From assembly GCA_026874595.1 (NCBI GenBank), contig CM049314.1:78047300-78111299 (forward strand): a stretch of DNA of 64,000 bases. Direction: 5' to 3'. A model generated the notes under the pieces. It searched no databases. It saw only the letters and a program-made list of their open reading frames with translations, and had not been told where the DNA came from. Of this stretch, positions 11,338 through 22,001 are shown in pieces. Numbering within the stretch: position 1 is the first letter of the stretch; each line of letters opens with the position of its first letter. Position numbers and translations under genes: made by a program. This DNA comes from Sipunculus nudus (Eukaryota; Annelida; Sipuncula; Golfingiida; Sipunculidae).

Positions 11338-11765
11338 GTTGTGTGCTCGATGAGAAAAGTCCTGAAACACTTGACATTGCTGCTCAATTAGCTGATGATT
11401 ATTCATTAACACACAAAATGTCCTTTACTAGCAAATCAAACCAGTCATTCACAAAACAGAATGTAAATCAGTATGGTCAAAAGAAGTTTAAAGCGCAGTC
11501 ACCCAGTACTAGAAGTCCTGATAGTTCAGCAAAGTCCATTGCTACATCTCAGTCCACGTCCACTGTGTCTAAGTCCAACAAAGACCAGTCATTTTCAAAG
11601 AAAATCTGTAATTACTGCAAGAAGGAAGGCTATCTAATATCTGACTGCTGGAAACTTGGGAATAAACCAAATAACAAACCTTCTGGTTTTGTTTCAAAAG
11701 CTATGCATAGCATAATACAAGAGCCAGGTTCTTTTCATGTAAATAAGGGGATACAACTGCTTTAT
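11338..11765 (+). pseudogene. Gag C-terminal fragment with altered zinc knuckle
   Basis: The frame opens with LDEKSPETLDIAAQLADDY, typical of the end of a Gypsy capsid domain, then a Ser/Thr/Lys-rich linker, then CNYCKKEGYLISDC at 11607-11648. A retroviral-type zinc knuckle is CX2CX4HX4C and binds nucleic acid. Here the histidine position is tyrosine (TAT, 11631-11633), which a single C-to-T change would explain. The N-terminal capsid half is absent. The frame ends with a stop at 11766-11768; the pol reading frame follows with another TGA at about 11825. Confidence 0.7.
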
Positions 11766-11768
11766 TGA

Positions 11769-12654
11769 CTCTAATAAAGAGTTTGATGCTACGGAGGCCC
11801 TAGTGCCGTCTGAATCCAAAGAATGATCCATAGCTTGCGGGGTAAAAACCTCAGTTGATTCCTGCGAGGAATTAAATAAGGCTAGGTCTTTTCAAGACTC
11901 CTGTGAGGAGTGTTCTCTAAATGAGGCTAAGTCCTTTTATGATTCTTGCGAGAGTATTTCAAATGAGGCTAGGTCCTCTTATGACAAACAGAAGTTTGTT
12001 CCTGCTGAGGAAAATTCCTCTTTTGACTCCCATGAGGAGTTTGATGATAAAAAAGATGGTGATCCCTTAAATGACTCTGAGCAAGAGTTTATGACTGACA
12101 CTTTTAATGTCAGTTCTTTGTTTGATGAGGTTGAGGTAGTAGATTCCTCTCTTGACTCTGAAATGGAGTTATTTGAGCCATTCATACATGATGGTTTTGT
12201 ATCACTTTCAAGTGATTTTTCAGATTCTACTCCTATTAGAATTTTGAGGGACACTGGTTCAGGCCAGACTCTCATGTTAGCAAACATTTTGCCATTTTCT
12301 AATAGGTCCTTTACTGATGCACACGCACTTGTTAATGGTACGTATTCAGACAGGCACACTTCAGTTCCGCTTCACGATATCCATTTAAAGTCAGATTTTA
12401 TTTCTGGGAATATTACTGTGGGCAGGAGAACTACTTTACCCTTTAAGGGAATTCAGTTGCTACTAGGCAATGATGTTGCAGGTGACAAAGTACAGCCTGT
12501 ACCAATAGTGACAGAAAAGCCGTCACTTGATCAGGACTCTGATCCGGAAAGTCAGGAAATTCCTGGTTTGTATCCTTCATGTGCTGTAACTAGATCTATG
12601 GCCAAAAAAAAAAAAACACACATGAGGATAATGGTCAAGATAATAACACTCTGA
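11769..12654 (+). pseudogene. Acidic linker and aspartic protease domain
   Basis: From 11850 to 12090 the frame shows degenerate repeats of a DSCEE...NEARS motif, an acidic linker between gag and protease. At 12250-12261 the active-site motif Asp-Thr-Gly-Ser appears (RDTGSGQTLML), as in retropepsins, which act as dimers to cut the polyprotein. Further on, FKGIQLLLGNDVAG matches the second hydrophobic/GN-D segment of Gypsy proteases, and CAVTRSMAKK closes the domain. A run of A at 12604-12615 shifts the frame after this point, and the open frame ends at 12652-12654. Confidence 0.7.
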
Positions 12655-12667
12655 GAGTCACTAGTGA

Positions 12668-14022
12668 CTCGTTTAATGACTCGCCAGTACAGGATGCAGC
12701 ATTCTCAAGGTCAGAACTTATCGCGGAACAGCATAAAGTCCCTGATATTTCATGTTTGTTTCCCAGGGCAGTTTCTAAAGATGAGCTGTCACAGAACCCA
12801 GTTTGTTTCTATATTAAAAATGGAGTGCTTATGCGTAAATGGCGACCACCTGATGTATGTGCTGATGAAGAGTGGGCCATCAAAAATAAATAGTAATGCC
12901 CAAAAGCTTTCGCAGTGAAGTTTTAAGCATGGTACATGAGGCTCCTTTGTCTGGCCATTTAGGTATAAATAAAACTTATCAGAAAGTTAGTACACACTTC
13001 TATTGGCCTAACCTCAGGAAAGATGTTGTACAATATTGTAAATCATGCCATACATGCCAGATGGTAGGCAAGCCCAAGCAGAATCCTCCTGAGGCCCAAC
13101 TTAGGCCTATTCCTGCTTTCGAGGAACCATTCAGTAGGATTATTGTTGATTGTGTTGGATCACTGCCCAAAACAAAATCTGGACATGAATACTTACTGAC
13201 AATTATATGCGCATCTACCAGGTTCCCTGAGGCAATACCATTGCGCAAAATTAATGCCAAAAGCTCTGACCAAGTTTTTTACAACTTTTTGATTGCCAAA
13301 ATCCGTCCAGTCTGACCAAGGGTCTAATTTTATGTCTGGCTTATTTCAACAAGTTATGCTTGAGCTATAAAACAGTACAGCTCTTCGCCATAGAATCCTA
13401 AAAGTCAGGGCGCCCTCGAGCGTTTTCACCAAACATTAAAAAAACGTGATCAGGACTTATTGCTATGACACACAGAAAGACTGGAATGAAGGAATCAACC
13501 TATTGCAGTTTTCTGTCAGAGAATCCTTTCAAGTGTCCTTGGGTTTCAGTCCCTTTGAACTAGTTTTTGGACACTCCGTTCCAGGTCTATTGAAACTGCT
13601 TTAAGAAACACTCTTGTGTGAAAATCCTGATTTTCTTAGTTTACTGCAGTATGTCTCAGACTTTCGCACTAAACTACACAATGCTTGTGAGATTGCAAAG
13701 TCAAATCTAAAATCTGCACAAAATAAAATGAAAACAAAGTATGACAAGCGCACTGTAGGTAGGACGTTTGAGCCTGGTGAAAAGATCCTTGCCATACTTC
13801 CCATGCCACGCAGACCTCTGCAAGCTAGCTATTTTGGTTCTTTCATTGTTGACAAGAAAGTCAGATTTAAATTACATACTTTTGACACCAGATCGGCGTA
13901 AGAAGAAACAACTGTGCCATGCTAACATTTTGAAACCATATTATGACAGAAAAAGCACATCAGATGATGTACAAAATGTTACAGCTGTTAATTGTGTAAA
14001 AACTGACCCTGGCCCAGTTTAA
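12668..14022 (+). pseudogene. Integrase, located upstream of RT
   Basis: The zinc-binding HHCC module is seen as VHEAPLSGHLG...CKSCHTC (about 12930-13055). The DDE core follows: first Asp in IIVDCVG (13148-13150), second Asp in SDQGSNF (13314-13316) after a frameshift, and Glu in GALERFHQTLK (13418-13420). The second and third acidic residues are about 35 codons apart, as expected. After more shifts, FSPFELVFGH and RTFEPGEKILAILPMP...SYFGSFIV mark the GPY/F C-terminal domain (13535-13850). The enzyme would insert the element's cDNA. Breaks include a shift near 12890, a shift near 13308, a stop near 13370 and more between 13380 and 13620. Its position before RT is the important oddity. Confidence 0.8.
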
Positions 14023-14104
14023 GAAGATACTGATTGTAAGTGTGATGTAGACATGCAGTGTGGTACAGTACCATTAAAAAACTCAGACGTGCTTAACAAT
14101 CTGG

Positions 14105-15483
14105 ATGCCAAACTCACATCTTACCGCAGAACAACAAGACCTCAAGAACCTGCTGCGGAATTATGAACATTTGTTTAGAAACATTCCAACGCGAACTAAC
14201 ATATTGTGCCATGACGTCGATGTTGGCGGGGCAGGCGCTGTCAAGCAACATCCATATAGACTGAACCCAGAGAAGCAAAAGTATCTACAGGATGAGATTC
14301 AATATTTGCTGGACAATGATTTTATTGAACCTAGTAACAGTAACTGGAGTGCACCATGTATTCTTTTGCCAAACCTGATGGAAGTTACCGTATGTGCACA
14401 GATTATCGAAAACTGAACTCTGTCACCAAGACTGACACGTTCCCTTTTCGGAGGATCGATGATTGTATTGATAGAGTTGGTAGCTCCAGATATGTCTCCA
14501 AGTTTGACTTGCTAAAAGGATTCTGGCAAGTTCCGCTGACAGTACGAACGAAAGATATGTCCGCATTTGTGACGCCGCAAGGACTGTACCAGTATAAAGT
14601 TATGCCGTTTGGCATGAAGAACTCGCCAACCACGTTCCAGCGCCTCATCAATATGGTTGTCAAGGACATTCAGGGGCTGCGACGCATATATTGATGACCT
14701 CATCGTGAACAGCGACACCTGGGAGAAACATCTGCAAATTCTTCGCGACCTCTTCGAAAGACTCAGTGAAGCACGTCTGACTGTCAGCTTAGTAAAGTCT
14801 GAGTTTTGTCATGCACAAGTAACATTTTTTGGTCATATTGTAGTGCAGGGTCAGGTAAAACCTGTTGATGCTAAAATAAGTGCTATTTCTGCATTCCCTA
14901 GACCAGAAAAAAAGCAAATAATGCGTTTTCTTGGTATGGTTGGATTCTAAAGGAAGTTTTGTCCAAATTTTTTCTGCTGTAGCTGAACCTTTGACTAATT
15001 TGTTAAAGAAGAAACAAAAGCTTGTATGGAATGTTCAGTGTGAAAATACATTTCAGAATTCGAAAGCAATTCTGCAAAGTTCACCAGTTTTGGTAGCTCC
15101 AGACTTTTCTGTACCTTTTAGGTTAGCTATAGATGCTAGTGATACTGCTTCTGGTGCTGTGTTGTAACAAGAAGGCAGCGATGGCATAGATCATCCAATT
15201 TGTTATTATTTCTCGAGAAAGTTTAATGCACTAGAAAAAAATACTTCTATATAGAAAAAGAATGTTTGGCTTTGATTTTGGCGTTGCAACATTTTGCAGT
15301 TTATGTTACTTCATCAATCAGGCCTATCCTTGTCTTCAGTGATCACAATCCCCTCACGTTCATGAACAAGTTGAAGTGTAAAAATTAAGGATTGTTGAGA
15401 TGGAGTTTGTTCTTACAGGATTACAATCTTGATATCATACACATTAAAGAGAAAGACAATGTACTTGCTGATTGCTTATCGTG
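14105..15483 (+). pseudogene. Reverse transcriptase and RNase H
   Basis: Gypsy-type RT motifs occur in order: FIEPSNSNWSAPCI, DGSYRMCTDYRKLN, SKFDLLKGFWQVPL (motif A Asp), VMPFGMKNSPTTFQRL, and the catalytic AYIDDL (YIDD, 14687-14698) after a one-base shift. FFGHIV and the connection region follow. RNase H shows LAIDASDTASGAVL (15125-15165), IEKECLALILALQHF and VFSDHNPLTFM, ending with NVLADCLS and a stop at 15481-15483. Together these would copy the element's RNA into DNA. Disabling changes: shifts near 14370, 14683 and 14945, a TAA near 15166 and a TAA near 15388. The RNase H end, not integrase, is the last domain before the LTR. Confidence 0.85.
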
Positions 15484-15516
15484 ATGTTTATGAAATGTTG
15501 TAAACAGGATGCTTAC

Positions 15517-15527
15517 AGGAGGGGGAG
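15517..15527 (+). promoter_or_regulatory. Polypurine tract before the 3' LTR
   Basis: AGGAGGGGGAG lies immediately upstream of the LTR's TGTTAC. This is the standard place for the plus-strand priming site of an LTR retrotransposon. Confidence 0.75.
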
Positions 15528-15808
15528 TGTTACAGGTGCTCTTTTTATTGTGACACGGGCGTAACTCGTGTTATGACACCCTCGCCGGGCCGTTTGTTAC
15601 ATTCAATGTTTAATCCGTCCTGGTTGAACTATCGTTGTCATGTTAGCCTTGGACTTTCACGCCTGGTCGTGGGTCACGTGTACACCATGGTGTGTAGAGG
15701 CACGGCGATGTTTTTCTAGAGGATTCCTGTGACGCGTGCTTACCGTGTATAATGTAGTATTCTTAGACTGTTCAAGAAGTGGAAAATTCTCGGCTTGGGG
15801 TGTGAAGG

Positions 15809-15817
15809 TATAAAAGG
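15809..15817 (+). promoter_or_regulatory. LTR TATA box
   Basis: TATAAAAGG in the GC-rich part of the LTR, about 280 bp from its start. It would mark the U3/R transcription start. Confidence 0.65.
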
Positions 15818-16076
15818 GTCTGTGTTTTAGAGCCGGGGGCAGAGAGCAGAGAATTTTTCCAGCGGACGCAGAAGCGTGTGTCAGTTTCTGGGACCTGTGC
15901 GGCAATTGTAGATTTTCTTCGGAGGTTCTCCTGGATTTTGTGCATTTGGACTTCAGTTTACTTTATGGATTGTTACAAGTGCTTTACACTGGACCTTTCA
16001 TGATTTGTTGTTGTACCGCTGTTTTGCTGTGTAATTGTATTGATTTAGTGTATTGTAATGTTAGGAATGTTTTAGG

Positions 16077-16082
16077 AATAAA
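16077..16082 (+). terminator. LTR polyadenylation signal
   Basis: AATAAA, about 260 bp after the TATA box and about 150 bp before the LTR end. It is a plausible poly(A) signal for the element's transcript. Confidence 0.55.
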
Positions 16083-16235
16083 TTATAGTTATTTGTTGGC
16101 AAAAAACCACTGACTTCTTTGTTCATTCCCCTGGACATTTCACGCTGCCTGGTGAATCTGATTTTATTTTTATCTCCGTTACAGAATTTGTGTTCATCAC
16201 GCATACATGATTTGATTATATCAGGTTCCGTAACA

Positions 16236-18920
16236 ATGTAACCAATCAAAGATCTTTGAAAATCTGAGGGCCCACGCGCCCAATTCCGGTTGCAAATGTA
16301 AATATCATCACTGATCAGGTCTTCAAACTAAACAAACCGATGTATGAATTTCTTCCCACGAGCACAACGTCACAAAATAAATGTAAACAATATTTATATA
16401 TATTGACACATTATCCCACTGAAAATCTATATTTTATTTTAACTTTTAGAATTAAAAAATGAGCCAACATTCCACATTTAATACAGCCCTCAACGACGAT
16501 ACAAGGCCCGGTACTGGGTTAATCACCTTGTGAATTATAAAATGATCACTGAACATCAATAAACATTATAAAAAGAAAAAAAAATAGTTAACTTATTTAT
16601 TCCTCGACCTGTTGCAGACCTAATTTTTGGTCTGATTTTATAAAGAAAAGTCATTATGGCTACATGATATAACTGGAATATGTGGTCGGGAGCCTAGAAG
16701 TCGGCTTATCAAAATTTAACCATCTAACGAAAGAAAGAACCGAGGAAAAACTTAATGCCTTAATGGCGGATGTATGAAAAATAAGTATTTAATAAACTTT
16801 TTAAATAATACAAGAATTCGGAGAACGTTCATCGATTCCATATAACACTTGCCGTGACAACCGGATTCCGTAGGCAATGATAATTGGGCTGATAAGCCTA
16901 CTTGAGTCGTGATACAAGCATTATCGAGAAATGCATCGCAGTGGTCTTCCATCATATAGCATTCATATTGATGTAAACAGCGCATAATCTAAACACTTTG
17001 CTACGAATGATCAATTAACATAAGAGAAAACATGTGAACTGAAAATCTGTCTCTATGGTACGGAGTCATTTCCCATATTGTGTACAAGTTGGCTGCATCC
17101 AGTAACCCATGCGAGTCATCCCTGTATTCATGCAGTCAGAAATTCAACAATCATGCGGAGGGGTTTACCAATATGCTGAGTTAAAACGGTATTTTTCTCG
17201 CTCATGTTTGGTGTTTGTTAGAAGTACACTAAACATGCAAACGATTAGTCTTATTTATGTCAATTGACAGTAAACCTGTAGGCCAGCAGGCGTTGTAAAC
17301 AATGACAAACAAAATATGCGCATCCTCATCGGACTTTATAATGCGTTTCTCAGACCTAAATGTAAACTAAGGCACTCTGACAGCCAGTTATCTTTTCGTA
17401 ATGGCAGAGGGCCGATATGGCGCTAACAGTGCAGAAGTTTTGTATATAAAATTTTGGGGGGTTTTACACAAAGGCTAGACAAAGGCCAAGAATTGCAAAC
17501 AGACCGACGATGGTACAATCTTACAACATCGAGATCGGAGAGTAAAACGTTGAGTTGGATGCACATTGCGAAATCACGCCCTCTATGATTTGTTTACAAC
17601 TGTTTGTCCTGTGCCTGTCCCGGCAGAATCTTGATATACAAGCAGCGGTTAAAACGAAGAAGATAAAGAACGACTACTTGAGGAGTGTAGTTCAGGTCTT
17701 TTGCACAGACATGTTGGTATGTTCAGATACAGGTTATTGTGCATTTTTTTTTCAGTGGCCTATTTTACGATCTTTAACGCAAATTAGAAACAAGAGTAAT
17801 ATTCTGTAATATAGAGGAGGTGTATACTTTTAGAAAAATAAGGGTTTTATAATGAAAGGTTGTGTTGTTTGAAAGTCATTGTGTCTTCTAAGTCGAATGT
17901 ATTGGCTCAAATTTTCATCTTGCGGCATGACGTTATGCATGACGTCCATGACGTCGCCAAGAAAACAAGCTATATTTGAACATATTTTGTCATTATATAT
18001 CAAGTATGAAACTTATATATCAAATATTGGTTATTACACACTATATGCCTTATTCTTATATACGTATGCATTTCTCCTGATTATAGAACCATAAAATGTT
18101 GGAAATAATGCGTGAAAAATTGGTAATATAAGCTTTCTAAAATGCACAATTACCGAGATACATTGAGAAAGCTAACTTTTAATGTGTATTATTGTGTCAA
18201 CATATTTCGGTCATCGTGCAAAGCTGCAGTAAAGGCGGGGGTGGGGGGGGGGGGGCGCTGTCATATACTTAGATCTGGCATTGATTGCTTTTATAAATAA
18301 CAATTGTCACTTTGCATTTAAGTTCACTGAAGATTACAGGTAATTCTTTTGGACAGTTTAACTTCTATATGCATTTTACACACATTACCCAGTTAAAGAA
18401 AATGATGAAAATTATTCCTGGAAATAAACTGATACATGTATCGTCTAACCCAGCCTGGTCACTGGAGACCTGGCTTACATACGGACCCTTTATTATTTCT
18501 TTAAAAGATGCGGTAACAAAATGTGTCGTTGGATTTAAATTGAATTTGAATATAATTTTAAACTGGTTGTCATAGTTCTCAAGTTCCTAATAAATGCTGT
18601 TGTTTAAGCAGCATTATTTTAAGTAGCTTCCCCGACATTTATTACTTTTTTAATTAAGAAATACAAAGATTTAATTAAGTTATAAAATACAAAAAGTATT
18701 TTTTAATAAATCTCAAAGTGGGAAATATTTATATGATACCTGATGCATATCATGTTGGATGTGTGATGAACCGACAAAGCAAAATTGTAAAAAAAATATA
18801 TATAAAATAAAATAAATAAATAGAAATAATAAAATTTGTAAATTCCAAAATAAATGTAGGTTATATATCACATATCGTAATATGTGGTCTTAGCTGTACT
18901 GAAGGATTAAAAAAAAGGTT
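16236..18920. other. AT-rich non-coding stretch
   Basis: No exon or interspersed repeat was recognised. It holds a long G-rich run at 18237-18255 (interrupted once by T) and A-rich low-complexity sequence around 18785-18830. Confidence 0.45.
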
Positions 18921-18926
18921 ATTTAC

Positions 18927-19180
18927 CGTTGAATATAAATAATCCCTGCTTGACCAGGTCTTGGACGTTCCGTTTTGCGGACGTTATTATGGCTTATTAC
19001 GTGGAGGTCGGCGAACGTAAACCGAAGGTAATCATACTCCTCGAGCTCCCGACATAGACGTCTCTCTCCCTCCGACATGGCTGCATGTACAATGTGGAAT
19101 GTACGACTCGGGTATCCTTGACTGATGATACCCAGCGTGCACTCAGTGATGGCGACCAAGGTCAGGACGTTCGTACCCAC
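18927..19180 (-). pseudogene. Unrecognised exon copy, paralogue of 6489-6753
   Basis: The minus-strand frame reads EEYDYLRFTFADLHVI, matching FDYVLFTFTDIHVI in the exon at 6489-6753. After the HVI segment the similarity continues only one base out of frame, as SAKRNVQDLVKQGLFIFNG, ending at a donor (G then GTAAAT, 18926-18921). The donor phase (1) is the same in both copies. So this is a homologous exon with either a one-base indel or a sequencing error. The family is not recognised. The upstream part of the open frame (TLVAITECTLGIISQG) has no clear match in the other copy. Confidence 0.45.
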
Positions 19181-19479
19181 AATTTCTCACGTGATGTGAT
19201 GTTTTTAAATGAGCATGTATATATGGACTATCACAAGTGTGATTTTAGATGTGGCTTGTTTGGTCGTTTAAAAACATAAATGACAAAAAGAACATATTTG
19301 TTTAAGACAATTTTATCATATGGTTAAAAAAACTTGTTTCAAAAGTTGATCCAGCATTTCTCATTGAAAAAACCTTGACTAAAAGGTATACACTACAGAT
19401 CAGCAGAGACATCATCTTATTATCAACATAAAGGAATGTTTGTGAAACAAATGATTAAAAAGCATAAACATTTCAAAAC

Positions 19480-21115
19480 ATATGATTTGCATAAACCTTC
19501 ATCATACCTTTATTGATGACATTTATTCACATATTGACAGAGGAGATATAACCGCTGCTTGCTATCTCGATCTTACCAAAGGTTTTGACACAATAAATCA
19601 TCCTTTACTCATCTAGAAGCTAGGCCGGCTAGGCTTTACTATGAACACCAGAACCTGTTTTAGGACATATTTAAAAGATCGTCAACAAATAGTACATTGT
19701 AATGACAAAACTTCTAGGGTACAAACGGTTAATATCGGAGTGCCCCAAGGTACTGTTTTGGTCCTGTTCTCTTTCTTTTATATATCAATGACCTTTTTCA
19801 ATCGCCTAAGACCTGCAAAATGCATCGCTTATGCTGACGATACAGCCATCTATTGTCATGGATCTACCATATCTGTGGTGCAGCAAACCTTACAACAAGC
19901 AGTAAATGCTGCTTGCAGCAGGTTCGATGCTAACAAGTCAACCATAAATATTAACAAATCTACTGTCATGTTACTGGGTACCAAAAATCGTGTAAATAAC
20001 CATGACCTTTGTATCACTGCTAATGACATACAGTTTCAAGAATCAACGGAAACCAAAATATTAGGTGTAACTGTTGATGCTCATTTATCATGTTTCTCAC
20101 ATGAAACTACCCAATGTAAAAAGTTGTCACCATACTTAGCACTGTTACACCGCCTTAGTAAAGTACTATCCATAAATACATTAATAACAGTCTATAATAC
20201 CATGATTCAGCCACATATCGACTATGCCATAAGTGTATGGGGCAAAACGTAAACCTCAATTTGCCACAGAAAACTGCAAAAAAATTCAAAATCGTGCTGC
20301 ACGTATTGTTACCAGCTGCTATGATTATGAAATTCCAAGCGCCACTCAGCTACAATGATACAACAGCTACAATGGCTAACAGTCTCTAGACGTTGTGAGT
20401 ATTTCATATGTATCCTGATGCATAAATATGTCAATCAAATGAATATTCATAATCCAAAACGGTTCATATGGGCCAGTGATAAGCATGATCATTCTACCAG
20501 ATCCGCTAAAAGTGGCCTTCTGTTATTGCCAAAACCGAAAAGTAAATTCTTCAAAAATAGCTTCTTATACAGGGGCCCTTCAGTATGGAATACCTTACCA
20601 TACGAGATCAGGTCTATAAAATCTTTAAATGCTTTTAAACAAAAGAACAAAGCGTTTCTTTTAAAGTCTTAGTATTACAACCTAAAGACAATGTTATTTC
20701 CTAATATGCATTGTCAATACCTGTCTTTATTGTATGGATTCTTTTAAAACCGCGTCTATACTAGTTTTTACGATTATAGTGCATTTTACTCGTTTTCTTA
20801 CATACATTACCCATTGAATGTATTACATAATTTTATATACGACTATGTTGTTCAGGCATAAAATGAATTTTACCTATTGTAGCGTTTAAAGTATTGTTGC
20901 ATATCATGACTGACTTACTTGTCATGTATATAATATTATGTACATTTATCTTTGATGATTCATATATTGTGTAACATGTGCATACTGTGTATTTTATAAT
21001 CTTTGTACCAGATATTATTATATCATGTTTTAAGGTTACAGGGCCCTGTGGAAGAACAGACTATATTACTGAACAGGCTACCCTGTATAAATATATTTAA
21101 ATAAATAAATAAAAT
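19480..21115 (+). mobile_element. Jockey/CR1-type LINE, 5'-truncated and decayed
   Basis: The element consists of the RT palm and C-terminal part of a non-LTR retrotransposon, a 3' UTR, and a tail of ATAAATAAATAAAA at about 21100-21114. The 5' endonuclease and ORF1 are missing, as usual for truncated LINE copies. The last conserved block before the tail contains ACAGGCTACCCTGTATAAATA. The exact 5' edge is uncertain. Confidence 0.75.
19505..20672 (+). pseudogene. Non-LTR reverse transcriptase fragment
   Basis: The RT palm is visible in order: CYLDLTKGFDTINHPLL (motif A), VNIGVPQGTVL (motif B), and CIAYADDTAIYCH (motif C, YADD intact at about 19825). LGVTVDAHLSC and a C-terminal part ending LPYEIRSIKSLNAFKQKNKAFLLKS follow. 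RT copies the LINE RNA at the target site. A TAG near 19614, a shift after motif B near 19770 (the plus frame changes between FLYI-type sequence and the YADD frame), a TAA near 20250 and others inactivate it. The clade is not resolved beyond jockey/CR1 group. Confidence 0.8.
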
Positions 21116-21887
21116 AGTATACACATGTATGCAAGTTTAAATGTATGTATATAAATTATTAATACTTTACTGTATTTACGGGCCATATCAGTTGCTTTTT
21201 TCGTCTATGATCAATTCCACCGATTGTGGTGTTATGTTAGTCATGTAAAACTAGAAGCCAAATGAGACAATTTTTAAAATCGGTTAATTCTTATACCATG
21301 ATAAAATCATAATAAGACTTGATGCCAGCGTATGTATCTATATGTAGCTGACAATGAATTACATTGTAAATACCTATCATTTTGTATTTAGTGAACTTAT
21401 TCGTGACATATATTCTGACTGTACTGATGAGTTTAACATTATTTTTTCCCCAAGTAAAGGCATAATAATGTATATTATAATGTGCATGCAGTTTAATATT
21501 TCGATTGTCATTAATGCAAAGATTTCGCTAAAATATATTAGACTGATTTCAAGAGTAAGATATAAGATACGCATTCAGAGCTAAGTAATAAGTAATGTTA
21601 ATTATTTCGATGTAACTATATAGTGACAGATCTATTATAAACATTCTCAGAGAGAGTATATTAATATTTGCAAAAACTACTTATCTATTAGTTTTCGATC
21701 TTTTCATATATAATATTTATTCACGTTATCATTAAATCCATAGAGAATTTATATTTTAGCAATTTGTACTATTACATTATATTATTTTATAATAAATCGT
21801 ATAAATATAATATAAAATTTCCATTTACTCATATTTATATTGCTGTTAATTTTCGGCAGTGAACATCACCATTGTCATTGGCAATAT
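21116..21887. other. AT-rich spacer between two LINEs
   Basis: Very AT-rich sequence without a recognisable gene or repeat. Short open frames on both strands are expected by chance at this composition. Confidence 0.5.
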
Positions 21888-21921
21888 TATATATATATAT
21901 ATATATATCTTTATTCGTACC
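21888..21921 (-). repeat. LINE 3' tail: AATAAAG then (AT)n
   Basis: The minus strand reads ACGAATAAAGATATATAT..., i.e. a poly(A)-signal-like motif followed by about 22 bp of AT. A microsatellite-like tail in place of poly(A) is usual for CR1-group LINEs. Confidence 0.65.
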
Positions 21922-22001
21922 ACAACAGAGTACATTGATTGTATACAATGAAACACAAACAAACAACGAAAATGCAAATCAAAATACAGATATAGGACCA
22001 T

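Larger units (their letters stand above)
11338..16235 (+). mobile_element. Gmr1-like Ty3/Gypsy LTR retrotransposon, 5'-truncated
   Basis: In order along the plus strand lie a gag C-terminus with zinc knuckle, an aspartic protease, integrase (HHCC, DDE core, GPY/F-type C-terminus), reverse transcriptase, RNase H, a polypurine tract and one LTR. RT, RNase H and the integrase tail are Ty3/Gypsy-like. However, integrase precedes RT, the order known from Ty1/Copia and from the Gmr1-like group of Gypsy elements. No 5' LTR, primer-binding site or N-terminal gag is present, and coding similarity starts near 11338, right after the hAT-like element. Many stops and frameshifts show the copy is dead. Confidence 0.8.
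15528..16235 (+). repeat. 3' LTR (708 bp)
   Basis: It begins TGTTAC and ends GTAACA, a 6-bp inverted terminal repeat with canonical TG...CA ends. It contains a TATAAAAGG box (15809-15817) and an AATAAA signal (16077-16082) in the expected order. No second copy of this LTR was found in the window. Confidence 0.8.

Noticed and set aside
12664-12918. Open frame between protease and integrase
   Set aside because: The pol similarity in this stretch (reading through AAFSRSELIAEQHKVPDIS) lies in another frame; this one is a shadow.
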